Below are positions 1-6,831 of a DNA stretch of 10,641 bases, piece by piece (the stretch's first letter is position 1; each line of letters begins with the position of its first letter). The stretch comes from CAYLZN01 sp964387935 (GTDB lineage: Bacteria > Acidobacteriota > Vicinamibacteria > Vicinamibacterales > JAFNAJ01): contig CAYLZN010000207.1 of the NCBI GenBank assembly GCA_964387935.1, positions 1 to 10,641 on the forward strand, read 5' to 3'. The translations under genes and the position numbers were made by a program. A model generated the notes under the pieces. The model did not search any database and was not told the DNA's origin. It worked only from the letters and a program-made list of their open reading frames with translations.

Positions 1-626
1 ACGAGCGCCACGCCGAGCTCGCGCTCGACCTGCGCCAGCACCGACTCGGCCGCCGCCAGCTGCTCGAGCACGGTGCCGCGCACCTCGACACCCGCGCGGT
101 TGACGCAGGCGACGACGTTCTGGGTCGAGGAGGCGTTGCCGGTGATGATGTGCACGTTGACCTCGAGACGCGCACCGTTCATGCCGACGGGCGCCGCGAT
201 CCCGTCCTGGTCATCCACCACGAAATCCTGCGGGAGCACGTGCAGGATCTCGCGGCCGGATGGCAGCGACACGGCCTTGGCGGCGTCGATGGCGCGGCGG
301 ACGTCCTCGCGCGCGATCTCGCGGTTCTTCCCGGCCACGGCCACGACGCCCCGGCTGTTGAACCCCTTGACGTGCGCCCCGGACAGCGCGAGGTACACCG
401 AGTCGATCTCGATGCCAGCCGTGAGCTCGGCTTCCTCGATCGCATGCTTGATCGAGTCGACTGCCGCCTCCAGGTTGACGACCAGTCCGCGCTTGATGCC
501 CTTCGACTCGGCCATGCCGATGCCGATGATGTCCAGGCCGCCATCGTCCATGATCTCGCCGACCACCGCCGTGACCTTGGAGGTGCCCACATCGAGACCG
601 ACGAGATACCGTTCGTTTCGCGCCAC
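1..626 (-). CDS. ftsA: Cell division protein FtsA, N-terminal part (truncated by window edge)
   Basis: FtsA is an actin-like ATPase that tethers FtsZ filaments to the inner membrane and recruits later divisome proteins. The first 208 residues are visible, of about 400 to 420 usual for the family. They begin ARNERYLVGLDVGTSKV, where GLDVGTSKV is the phosphate-1 loop of the actin fold. Residues about 85-165 match the FtsA-specific SHS2 (1C) subdomain, with the conserved stretch SGAHVKGFNSRGVV near 82-95. ITGNASSTQN follows at 161-170, leading into ERELGVAL, where the frame leaves the window. The start chosen is GTG at 626-624, which matches the usual FtsA N-terminus and has a GGAG site five bases upstream. 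It lies 48 bases after ftsQ, as expected for ftsQ-ftsA-ftsZ order. The FtsZ-binding and membrane-targeting C-terminus is not visible. The identity is firm. Confidence 0.96.
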   Translation of the reverse strand, partial: MARNERYLVGLDVGTSKVTAVVGEIMDDGGLDIIGIGMAESKGIKRGLVVNLEAAVDSIKHAIEEAELTAGIEIDSVYLALSGAHVKGFNSRGVVAVAGKNREIAREDVRRAIDAAKAVSLPSGREILHVLPQDFVVDDQDGIAAPVGMNGARLEVNVHIITGNASSTQNVVACVNRAGVEVRGTVLEQLAAAESVLAQVERELGVAL

Positions 627-631
627 GCCTC

Positions 632-635
632 CTCC
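632..635 (-). promoter_or_regulatory. Ribosome binding site for ftsA
   Basis: The minus strand reads GGAG at 635-632, inside a purine-rich GGAGGAGG run, with a 5-base spacer to the GTG codon at 626-624. It supports this GTG as the ftsA start. The second AGGAGG copy (633-628) lies only one base from the GTG and is probably too close to be used. Confidence 0.6.
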
Positions 636-674
636 ACTCCGTTCAGTCGTGCAATCGTCGAACCGCTGCGCGCC

Positions 675-1556
675 TCAGGGGCTCGCCGGCGTGCTGCGCC
701 CCGGCGTGCTCGTCTCTCCCGCCACGGGCCGCACGTACACGCGCGGCCCGAAGCGCAGGTCCACCTCGTCGATGGCCGGCACCCGCGCCCGCAGCGCCGG
801 CGCCAGTTCGAGGTACGACCGGAGGCGCTCCTCGAACGCCCGCTCGCCCAGGTGCAGCCGGACGGGATCCTGTTCGAGCATCACGATGGCGTCCCGAGAA
901 TCCCGCACATCGAGCTGGGACACCCGGGACATCAGATCGCCGTGCGGGCCGAGGGCCGCCAGCACCCGGGCGGCCAGCGCGGCCCGGGCCTGCTCCCGAG
1001 ACCCGGGTTCCCGCGGCCCACGCGACAGGCCATCGACGATCGGCAGGTCGAGGTCCGAGGCACCTGGTCCGAAGTCGTCGATGATCGCACCCCGCTCGTC
1101 CACGACGAACAGGTCCGTTCCCACCCGCGCGATGGCCAGCGGCGAGCGCTCGACGATCTCGACCGTGATGGTCCCCGGGAGCACGCGGCGCAACCGCGCG
1201 TCCGCCACCCACGGCGACTCGAGCAGCCGGCGTCGCCACGTGTCGAGATCGACCTCCAGCAGGTGCCGGCCCCTGAGGCCCTCGAGCCGCCCCTCGATCT
1301 CCTCCAGTGTCAGGCGATCGTGGCCGGACACCGCGATCCGCTGCACCTGGAGGTGCGCCGACGCGACGAGACGGTGGCCGAGGAGGCCCACGACGCCCAG
1401 GAGCAGCAGGCCACCGAGGCCCCGTCGCAGCAGTCTCCACGGGATGGCCCGCCGGCCGCGTGCGCGGCCTTTGGCCTTGTGGCCGCGGGATCGGCGGAAT
1501 CGCCGATCGTCGGCACCTGGCGTCACGGTCGCCGTGTCCCGTCCCCTGGCGGTCAT
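675..1556 (-). CDS. ftsQ: Cell division protein FtsQ (POTRA-domain divisome protein)
   Basis: FtsQ is a bitopic inner-membrane protein that links the cytoplasmic Z-ring to the periplasmic septal synthesis complex through FtsB and FtsL. The 293-residue product shows the family layout. A strongly basic cytoplasmic tail spans residues 1-46. One hydrophobic helix follows at about 47-64 (rich in L, G and V). A POTRA domain runs over about 68-138, starting LQVQRIAVSGHDRLTLEEI and ending TITVEIVERSPLAI. The FtsQ beta domain continues to about 275. The tail after about 277 is Pro/Ser/Thr-rich and looks disordered. The ATG (1556-1554) overlaps the murC stop as ATGA, with GGGAG about 9 bases upstream, so translation is probably coupled to murC. 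Sequence identity within this family is always low, so the call rests on the domain pattern and on position between murC and ftsA. Confidence 0.93.
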   Translation of the reverse strand: MTARGRDTATVTPGADDRRFRRSRGHKAKGRARGRRAIPWRLLRRGLGGLLLLGVVGLLGHRLVASAHLQVQRIAVSGHDRLTLEEIEGRLEGLRGRHLLEVDLDTWRRRLLESPWVADARLRRVLPGTITVEIVERSPLAIARVGTDLFVVDERGAIIDDFGPGASDLDLPIVDGLSRGPREPGSREQARAALAARVLAALGPHGDLMSRVSQLDVRDSRDAIVMLEQDPVRLHLGERAFEERLRSYLELAPALRARVPAIDEVDLRFGPRVYVRPVAGETSTPGRSTPASP

Positions 1557-2968
1557 ACGCGAGGGCTCCCGGGCTGGGCCTTCCGCCGGAGAGCGGCCAG
1601 GATCCGCTCCCCGACCGTGCCGATCGAGCCCGCGCCCAGCGTCAGGACCAGGTCCCCCGGACCCGCAAGGGCGGCGACGGCCTCGGGCAGCGCCTTGAGC
1701 GGTCGCACGACCTGCACCCGGGCCGCGCCGCGCCCTCGCACCGCATCGGCCAGGCGCTCCACGGTAATCCCGGGAATGGGGTCTTCGCTCGCGGCGTAGA
1801 TGTCGGTGAGCACGAGGTGGTCCGCCTCCGCCAGGACGCGAGCGAACTCATCCAGCAACGCCGCCGTCCGCGTATAGCGATGGGGCTGGAACACGACGAT
1901 GAGCCGACGGTCCCGATCCGTGCGGCAGGCGCGCAGGACCGCGTCGATCTCGGTGGGGTGGTGGCCGTAGTCGTCCACCACCAGGACGCCGTCGACCTCC
2001 CCGAGCACCTGAAACCGCCGCTCCGCGCCACGGAACTCGCCCAGCGCCGAGGCCAGTCGCGCGAACGTCACATCGAGTTCCAGACCGACGGCCACGGCCG
2101 CAAGGGCATTGAGCAGGTTGTGCTGACCTGGAATGCCGAGCCGCAGTTCGCCGAGTGGTTCGTCCTGGCCGCTCGGGATCCGGCGCACGACCTGACAGCG
2201 GCTCCCGCCGGGGGCCAGGGTGACGTGGGTGCCACGCAGGTCGGCATCTGCGCGATCCAGACCGTAGGTCGTCACGCGCCGCGTCATCGATGGCAGGAGG
2301 GCGGCGAGCGGCCGGTTGTCGAGGCACGCCACGACGGCGCCGTAGAAGGGCACCTTGTTGGCGAACTCCACGAACGCCAGGCAGAGGCGATCGAAGTCCC
2401 CGTAGTGGTCGAGGTGCTCGTGATCGACGTTCGTGATGACGGCGATCGCCGGTGACAGCTTCAGGAAGGACCCGTCGCTCTCGTCGGCTTCCGCGACCAT
2501 CAGCTCGCCACGCCCGAGGCGGGCGTTGCTGCCGAACGCCGACAGGCGGCCGCCGATGACCGCCGTGGGATCCAGGCCGGCGCGCTCGAGCGCCAGCGCG
2601 ATCATCGAGGTCGTCGTGGTCTTGCCGTGGGCGCCGGCCACCGCGATGCCGTACCGCAGCCGCATCAGTTCGGCGAGCATCTCCGCCCTGGGAATGACGG
2701 GGACGTGCGCGCGCCGCGCCGCCGTGATCTCGGGATTGTCGTGCCGCGCCGCCGACGTGACGACGACGACGTCGGCACCCTCGATGTGGGCCGCGTCATG
2801 GCCGACGTGCACGCGGACCCCGAGGGACTCGAGCCGCGCGGTCACCGACGAGGCCTTCTGGTCGCTGCCGCTGACCACGTAGCCGAGGTTGGCCAGCAGT
2901 TCGGCAATGCCGCTCATGCCGATGCCGCCGATCCCGACGAAGTGCACGTGGCGGGTCCGTCCGAGCAT
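1553..2968 (-). CDS. murC: UDP-N-acetylmuramate--L-alanine ligase MurC
   Basis: MurC is the cytoplasmic ligase that adds L-alanine to UDP-MurNAc using ATP, the first step in building the stem peptide. The 471-residue product has all three Mur-ligase domains. A Rossmann-like N-terminal domain carries HFVGIGGIGMSG at about 9-20. The central ATPase domain has the P-loop AGAHGKTTTT at 111-120, EADESDGSFL at 160-169 and TNVDHEHLDHYG at 179-190. GQHNLLNALA at 281-290 contains the canonical HNxxN, and ERRF at 316-319 and DDYGHHPTEI at 332-341 lead into the C-terminal domain. I chose ATG at 2968-2966, two bases after the murG stop, because a GGAG lies 6 bases upstream. An in-frame GTG at 2980 would add four residues but has no such site. 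The gene runs directly into ftsQ (ATGA overlap), with no murB or ddl between. No catalytic residue appears missing. Confidence 0.97.
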   Translation of the reverse strand: MLGRTRHVHFVGIGGIGMSGIAELLANLGYVVSGSDQKASSVTARLESLGVRVHVGHDAAHIEGADVVVVTSAARHDNPEITAARRAHVPVIPRAEMLAELMRLRYGIAVAGAHGKTTTTSMIALALERAGLDPTAVIGGRLSAFGSNARLGRGELMVAEADESDGSFLKLSPAIAVITNVDHEHLDHYGDFDRLCLAFVEFANKVPFYGAVVACLDNRPLAALLPSMTRRVTTYGLDRADADLRGTHVTLAPGGSRCQVVRRIPSGQDEPLGELRLGIPGQHNLLNALAAVAVGLELDVTFARLASALGEFRGAERRFQVLGEVDGVLVVDDYGHHPTEIDAVLRACRTDRDRRLIVVFQPHRYTRTAALLDEFARVLAEADHLVLTDIYAASEDPIPGITVERLADAVRGRGAARVQVVRPLKALPEAVAALAGPGDLVLTLGAGSIGTVGERILAALRRKAQPGSPRV

Positions 2969-2970
2969 GG

Positions 2971-4107
2971 TCAGCTCCACCCGCCGGCGCGGGCCAGATC
3001 GATCAGGCGGTCGACGATGAGGCGCGCGGCGGCCGGATGGGCCGCGGCGCGCGCCGCCTCGGCCATGGCCCGGCGGCGGCCCTCGTCACCGAGGAGCGTC
3101 GCGACCCGCGCGCTCAGAGTCGGCCCGGACAGCTCCCGCTGCTCGAGCACGTCGACTGCACCTCGCCGGGCCAGCGCCTCCGCGTTCTTCCGCTGATGAT
3201 CGTCGGTGGCGGCCGGAAACGGCACGAGCAGTGCGGCCTTGCCCGCCGCCGTCAACTCGGCGAGCGTGGTGGCGCCGGCACGGCACACGACCAGGTCGGC
3301 CGCCTGCATCTCATGGTCCATGTCGTGCAGGAAGGGCTCGACTCGCGCGTCGAGGCCCGCGTGTCGATAGGCCTCGCGCACCGCGGCCAGGTCCCGCTCC
3401 CCCGTCTGGTGGACGATGTCGGGCACGGGGTCCAGGCGGCGGAACCCGGGCGCCGCATCCATCATCGCGACGTTGATGGCGTGCGCTCCCTGCGATCCTC
3501 CGAACACGAGCAGGCGGGGGCGGCGCTCTGCGGACTCCGGTGACACCGCCCGCGGCGCGGGTCGGGCGAGGAACCCCGGCCGCACGGGATTGCCACTGAC
3601 GAAGCCCTTGCCGCGAAACCAGGGCAGCGCCTCCTCGTACGCCACGGCGGCCGCCGCGACGACCCGGGCGAGCAGGCGATTGGTCAGGCCCGGCACCGCG
3701 TTCTGTTCGAGGACCAGCGACGGGATCCGGCGCACCGCGGCCGCGAGGACCACGGGGCCCGAGCTGTAGCCACCGACACCCGCCACGACGTGCGGATGGC
3801 GACGCGAGAGCACCCCCCACGCGTCGAGCGCACCGAGCGGCAGGAGGCTGACCCCGCGTATGCGGTCCCCGGCCCCCTTGCCCTTCAGCCCGGCGCTTCG
3901 GATCACGTCCAGCACGAAGCCCTCACGCGGCACCACGCGCGCCTCGATCCCGGCACGAGTGCCCGCAAACGTCACGACCGCGGTCGGCAGCCGCGCGAGC
4001 AGCTCGCGCGCCACGGCCAGCCCCGGATACAGATGACCGCCCGTGCCGCCCCCGGCGATGACCAGCCGCAACGGGCTCGCTCCACGCACGCTGTCCGATG
4101 TGCCCAT
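2971..4107 (-). CDS. murG: UDP-GlcNAc:lipid I N-acetylglucosaminyltransferase MurG
   Basis: MurG is a membrane-associated GT28 glycosyltransferase. It transfers GlcNAc from UDP-GlcNAc to lipid I to make lipid II on the cytoplasmic face of the inner membrane. The 378-residue product carries the family signatures in order. The glycine-rich acceptor loop GGGTGGHLYPGLAVA is at 19-33. GGYSSGPVV is at 112-120, EQNAVPGLTNRLL at 134-146, and SGNPVR at 171-176. The second G-loop GGSQGA is at 203-208. The nucleotide-sugar site follows, with CRAGATTLAEL at 275-285 and PFPAATDDHQRKNA at 296-309. The ATG is 12 bases after the ftsW stop. The upstream purines (GGGACAGGGG) form only a moderate ribosome site, so reading from ftsW may be coupled. 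Its last bases supply the ribosome site of murC. Length and motifs are ordinary for the family. Confidence 0.97.
   Translation of the reverse strand: MGTSDSVRGASPLRLVIAGGGTGGHLYPGLAVARELLARLPTAVVTFAGTRAGIEARVVPREGFVLDVIRSAGLKGKGAGDRIRGVSLLPLGALDAWGVLSRRHPHVVAGVGGYSSGPVVLAAAVRRIPSLVLEQNAVPGLTNRLLARVVAAAAVAYEEALPWFRGKGFVSGNPVRPGFLARPAPRAVSPESAERRPRLLVFGGSQGAHAINVAMMDAAPGFRRLDPVPDIVHQTGERDLAAVREAYRHAGLDARVEPFLHDMDHEMQAADLVVCRAGATTLAELTAAGKAALLVPFPAATDDHQRKNAEALARRGAVDVLEQRELSGPTLSARVATLLGDEGRRRAMAEAARAAAHPAAARLIVDRLIDLARAGGWS
2975..2978 (-). promoter_or_regulatory. Ribosome binding site deciding the murC start
   Basis: GGAG on the minus strand (2978-2975) lies inside the last codons of murG, with a 6-base spacer to ATG at 2968. 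It favours this ATG over the GTG at 2980, which overlaps murG by ten bases and has no purine-rich sequence at the right distance. Confidence 0.6.
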
Positions 4108-4119
4108 GCCCCTGTCCCG

Positions 4120-5220
4120 TCATGTCCGCGCCGCCGCGTGTTGCGACACGTTGAGCAGGATGCCCATGGCCACGAGGTTCATGAGCAGCGACGAGCCGCC
4201 TGCGCTGACGAAGGGCAGCGGCAGGCCCTTGGTCGGCAGCAGGCTGAGCACCACGCTGATGTTGAGCAGCGCCTGCAGCGCGATCATCGTCGTGAGCCCG
4301 AGCGCGAGGAATGCGCCGAACCGGTCGGGCGCGGCCGACGCGATCTTCAGCCCGCGCCAGCCAATCACGAGGAAAGCCACGAGGGTGAGCGTGGCCCCGA
4401 CCAGCCCCAGTTCCTCCGAGATGACCGCGTAGATGAAGTCCGTGTGCGGCTCGGGCAGGAAGAACAGCTTCTGCGTGCCCGCCATGAGGCCGCGGCCCGA
4501 GACGCCGCCACTGCCCACCGCGATCAGCGACTGGATGATCTGGAACCCGTCGCCCAGCGGGTCCCGCCAGGGGTCGAGGAACGTCGTGACCCGTCGCAGC
4601 CGGTAGTCCGCCGAGACCACCGCGAGCGACACGATCGGGATGGCTGCGAGGAAGGCGCCGAACACGAAGCGCCAGTGCAGACCCGCAACGAACACCATCA
4701 CGCTGACGGTGAGGAGGAGCGTGGACGCCGTCCCGAAATCCGGCGCGAGCAGGATCAGCCCGGCGACGGCCCCCGCCACGAGCGCGATGGGCGCCAGCCC
4801 CTGCTTGACGTCGTTCACGAGTTCGAAGCGCCGCTCGAGGAAGGACGCCGTGAAGACGATGACGACGATCTTGGCGAGTTCCGACGGCTGGATGCCGATG
4901 CCGGCCACTCCGAGCCACCGGCGCGTCCCGTTGATGGGCGTGCGGAACAGGACGAGGATCAGCGCGGCCCCCACCACGGCGAGCGCGGTCCAGATCACCA
5001 GGGGCTGCCGGTAGTACCGGTAGTCGACGTGCATCAGGCCGCCGAGCAGGAGGAACCCCAGGCCCGCCCACGCCGCCTGCTTGAACAGGAACAGATACGG
5101 CTGGTGGAAGCGCTCCATCGCCATGACGGCGGACGCGCTGTACACCATCACGACGCCCGCACACACGAGGAGCAGCGACGCGATGAAGAGCCAGCGATCC
5201 GTTCTCAGTTTTCGGGCCAT
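4120..5220 (-). CDS. ftsW: Septal peptidoglycan glycosyltransferase FtsW (SEDS family)
   Basis: FtsW is a polytopic SEDS-family membrane protein that polymerises lipid II into glycan strands at the septum, working with a class B penicillin-binding protein (FtsI). The 366-residue product is almost wholly hydrophobic, consistent with about ten membrane segments. It shows NGTRRWLG at 97-104, IQPSELAKI at 110-118, PDFGTA at 160-165, and GSGGVSGRGLMAGTQK at 236-251. LPEPHTDFIYAVISEELG at 255-272 contains the conserved acidic residues of the large periplasmic loop tied to polymerase activity. LLPTKGLPLPFVSAGGSS at 327-344 is the C-terminal SEDS signature. RodA is the main alternative, but the position between murD and murG and the LPTKGLPLPFVSAGGSS form favour FtsW. 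It has its own strong ribosome site and follows the inverted-repeat gap, so it may open a separate translational block. Confidence 0.95.
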   Translation of the reverse strand: MARKLRTDRWLFIASLLLVCAGVVMVYSASAVMAMERFHQPYLFLFKQAAWAGLGFLLLGGLMHVDYRYYRQPLVIWTALAVVGAALILVLFRTPINGTRRWLGVAGIGIQPSELAKIVVIVFTASFLERRFELVNDVKQGLAPIALVAGAVAGLILLAPDFGTASTLLLTVSVMVFVAGLHWRFVFGAFLAAIPIVSLAVVSADYRLRRVTTFLDPWRDPLGDGFQIIQSLIAVGSGGVSGRGLMAGTQKLFFLPEPHTDFIYAVISEELGLVGATLTLVAFLVIGWRGLKIASAAPDRFGAFLALGLTTMIALQALLNISVVLSLLPTKGLPLPFVSAGGSSLLMNLVAMGILLNVSQHAAART

Positions 5221-5228
5221 CGTCCCGG

Positions 5229-5232
5229 TCCT
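5229..5232 (-). promoter_or_regulatory. Ribosome binding site for ftsW
   Basis: The minus strand reads AGGA at 5232-5229, within GGAAGGA (5235-5229), with an 8-base spacer to the ATG at 5220-5218. Most neighbouring starts overlap or abut the previous stop. This site can recruit ribosomes without reading through from murD. Confidence 0.7.
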
Positions 5233-5288
5233 TCCGTCGCCCTGCTAAAGCCCGCGGTGGGTACGCCCGAAATCACGACAGGCCGCAC

Positions 5289-5423
5289 CCCGATGAGCGG
5301 TCAGTCGTCATCAGCCGGCCGATAGGCCAGGACACCGGTCTCGCAGACCGGGGCAGCCTGCGTTCCCAGCGACCGGCTCCTCGCCGCCACGAGCAGGCTG
5401 ATGACAACTCACCGCTCATCGGG
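5289..5423. repeat. Long inverted repeat (28-base arms) between murD and ftsW
   Basis: The left arm (5289-5316) and right arm (5396-5423) are reverse complements over 28 bases except at two positions, with a 79-base centre. The outer 13 bases (CCCGATGAGCGGT) match perfectly, as do the inner 11. In RNA from the minus strand, the sense of all genes here, one of the two mismatches becomes a G-U pair, so 27 of 28 positions can pair. The right arm covers the last eight bases of murD, including its TGA stop. The centre holds a 7-base-pair hairpin and smaller inverted repeats. No T-run follows either arm, so a standard intrinsic terminator is unlikely. No clear target-site duplication flanks the arms. 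It could be a MITE or REP-like element, an mRNA-stabilising or processing structure, or a cis-regulatory RNA. The rest of the gap (5221-5288) shows only the ftsW ribosome site, and I see no convincing promoter. Confidence 0.8.
5335..5351. other. Perfect short hairpin inside the inverted-repeat element
   Basis: CCGGTCT (5335-5341) and AGACCGG (5345-5351) are exact reverse complements separated by three bases (CGC on the plus strand, GCG on the minus strand). This gives a stable GC-rich stem-loop near the centre of the larger element. A second small palindrome, GGCC-GATA-GGCC, lies beside it at 5317-5328. Another pair, 5354-5361 with 5393-5400, is an exact 8-base inverted repeat. Together they make a multi-branched fold plausible. 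The function is unknown. Confidence 0.7.
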
Positions 5424-6831
5424 CGTCGCCCGAGGCCACCTCCGCACGCAGTCGCGCCACAGCCTCCTTGAAGGCGCGCCCTCGTTCCGCGTAGTCGCGG
5501 AACATGTCGAAGCTCGCGCACGCGGGCGCGAGCAGTACCGTCCCGTCGGGCCGCGCCAGCGTCCACGCCGCCCGCACCGCCTCCTCGAGCGAGCCCGCCT
5601 CGACGACCGGCACCACCTCGCCCAGCGCGTCACGGAACAGGCCCCTGGATTCCCCGATCACCACGAGCGCGCGGCCGCGCGCGGCCAGCGCCGCCGCCAG
5701 GGCGCGCGGGTCGCCGCCCTTGAATCGTCCCCCCATGATGGCGACCACCCCCGCGCCGAACGCCTCGAGCGAGACGCGCGCCGCCTCCACGTTGGTGGCC
5801 TTCGAGTCGTTGACGAATCCCACCCCGGCCACGCTGCCCGCGTCCTCGAGCGCGTGCTCGAGGCCACGAAATCCCTCGATCGCGCGCTCGAGCGCGTCGC
5901 GCCGCACGCCCAGCGCGTCGGCCACGGCCGTGGCCGCCAGCACGTCGGCCAGCAGGTGCCGGCCCCGCAGACGGACGCGCGAGACCGGCACGAGGGGGGT
6001 CACCTCATCGCCCGCGCTCCGCACGATGAACCCGTCGCGAATGCCGATGCCGTCGGCCGGCAGGCGATCGAGCGCGAAGCCGCGCCGCCGCGCCCGGGTG
6101 GTCGAGGCCAGCCGGAGCACCTCCGGGTCTTCCTCGTTGACCACGGCGAGATCGGCAGGGCGCTGGTTCGCGAACAGGCGCGCCTTGGCTGCGGCGTACT
6201 CCTCGACGGAGCGGTGGCGATCCAGGTGATCGGGCGAGAAGTTGAGGAACACCGCGATGTCCGGGCGAAACGTCTCCGTCAGTTCCAGCTGGAAGCTGCT
6301 GGCCTCGACGACGTGCACCGCGTCGGGTGACGTCTCCGACACCTGCAGGCTCGCCGCGGGCCCGAGATTGCCGCCGACGAGGGTCTTCATCCCCGCGGTC
6401 CTCAACATCTCCCCCAGGAGCGACGTGGACGTGGACTTGCCCTTCGTGCCCGTGATGGCGACCATCCGCCCTTCGAACCACCGCGATGCCAGCTCGAGCT
6501 CGCCGATGAGCGGCGTCCCGCGGCGGCGCACGCGGTCGAACGGCGGCTGCCAGGGCGAGATGCCCGGGCTCAGGACCACGAGGTCCGCCCCGTCCAGCGT
6601 CGCCGGATCATGCCCGCCGAGCTCGACCACGATGCCTTCCGCCTCGAGCGACGCCTGCGCGGCCAGCTCGGACCTCAGCTCGCTGAGCACCACGCGCGCG
6701 CCCCGCGCGGCCAGCAACCGCGCCGCGGCGATGCCGCTGCGGGCCGCCCCGACGACGACCGCCCGCTGTCCCGCGACCGAGAACCCGCGCTGCGCCGTCA
6801 CGACATCGTCCCTCGCCCCGAGCCCGGTCAT
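5416..6831 (-). CDS. murD: UDP-N-acetylmuramoyl-L-alanine--D-glutamate ligase MurD
   Basis: MurD adds D-glutamate to UDP-MurNAc-L-Ala with ATP in the cytoplasm. The 471-residue product has VVVGAARSGIAAARLL at 25-40, P-loop GTKGKST at 128-134, GGNLGPAA at 153-160, EASSFQLE at 176-183, LNFSPDHLDRH at 196-206 and AKARLF at 215-220. NDSKATNVEA is at 341-350 and APACASFDMFRDYAERGRAF at 435-454. The open frame runs far upstream into mraY. I chose ATG at 6831-6829 because it overlaps the mraY stop as ATGA and gives normal length. The upstream ribosome site is weak (GAAG), which suggests coupled translation. Three usually conserved ATP-site motifs differ: GTKGKS instead of GTNGKS, HLLAD (292-296) where HNxxN is usual, and HALE (326-329) where HRxE is usual. 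The substrate-binding and catalytic motifs otherwise look intact, so I call it functional. The stop codon lies in an arm of the inverted repeat. Confidence 0.95.
   Translation of the reverse strand: MTGLGARDDVVTAQRGFSVAGQRAVVVGAARSGIAAARLLAARGARVVLSELRSELAAQASLEAEGIVVELGGHDPATLDGADLVVLSPGISPWQPPFDRVRRRGTPLIGELELASRWFEGRMVAITGTKGKSTSTSLLGEMLRTAGMKTLVGGNLGPAASLQVSETSPDAVHVVEASSFQLELTETFRPDIAVFLNFSPDHLDRHRSVEEYAAAKARLFANQRPADLAVVNEEDPEVLRLASTTRARRRGFALDRLPADGIGIRDGFIVRSAGDEVTPLVPVSRVRLRGRHLLADVLAATAVADALGVRRDALERAIEGFRGLEHALEDAGSVAGVGFVNDSKATNVEAARVSLEAFGAGVVAIMGGRFKGGDPRALAAALAARGRALVVIGESRGLFRDALGEVVPVVEAGSLEEAVRAAWTLARPDGTVLLAPACASFDMFRDYAERGRAFKEAVARLRAEVASGDAR

Noticed and set aside
179..637. 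A 152-codon minus-strand frame at the start of ftsA
   Set aside because: It is a shifted reading of ftsA with a Ser/Arg-rich translation. The overlapping frame from GTG 626 gives a clear FtsA N-terminus.
73..5325. Long plus-strand open frames (for example 73-1698, 150-1799, 1307-2455, 3790-5325)
   Set aside because: They run antisense to murC, murG, ftsW, ftsQ and ftsA, have Arg/Pro/Ala/His-rich low-complexity translations with no recognisable domain, and are expected by-products of GC-rich codon usage on the minus strand.
5317..5395. A complete tRNA gene in the murD-ftsW gap
   Set aside because: Only an anticodon-like arm fits. The candidate T-arm pairs at about two of five positions, its loop lacks the conserved A, and no acceptor stem can be formed.
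5273..5419. A 48-codon minus-strand frame starting with an ATG that overlaps the murD stop as ATGA and running through the inverted repeat
   Set aside because: The overlap mimics the real gene junctions. However, the peptide is Arg/Ser-rich, made of repeat-arm sequence at both ends, has no close ribosome site (GGAGGT lies about 18 bases away), and matches nothing I recognise.
5289..5423. Rho-independent terminator after murD
   Set aside because: The stem is far longer than usual with a 79-base centre, and no T-run follows on the minus strand (or on the plus strand).
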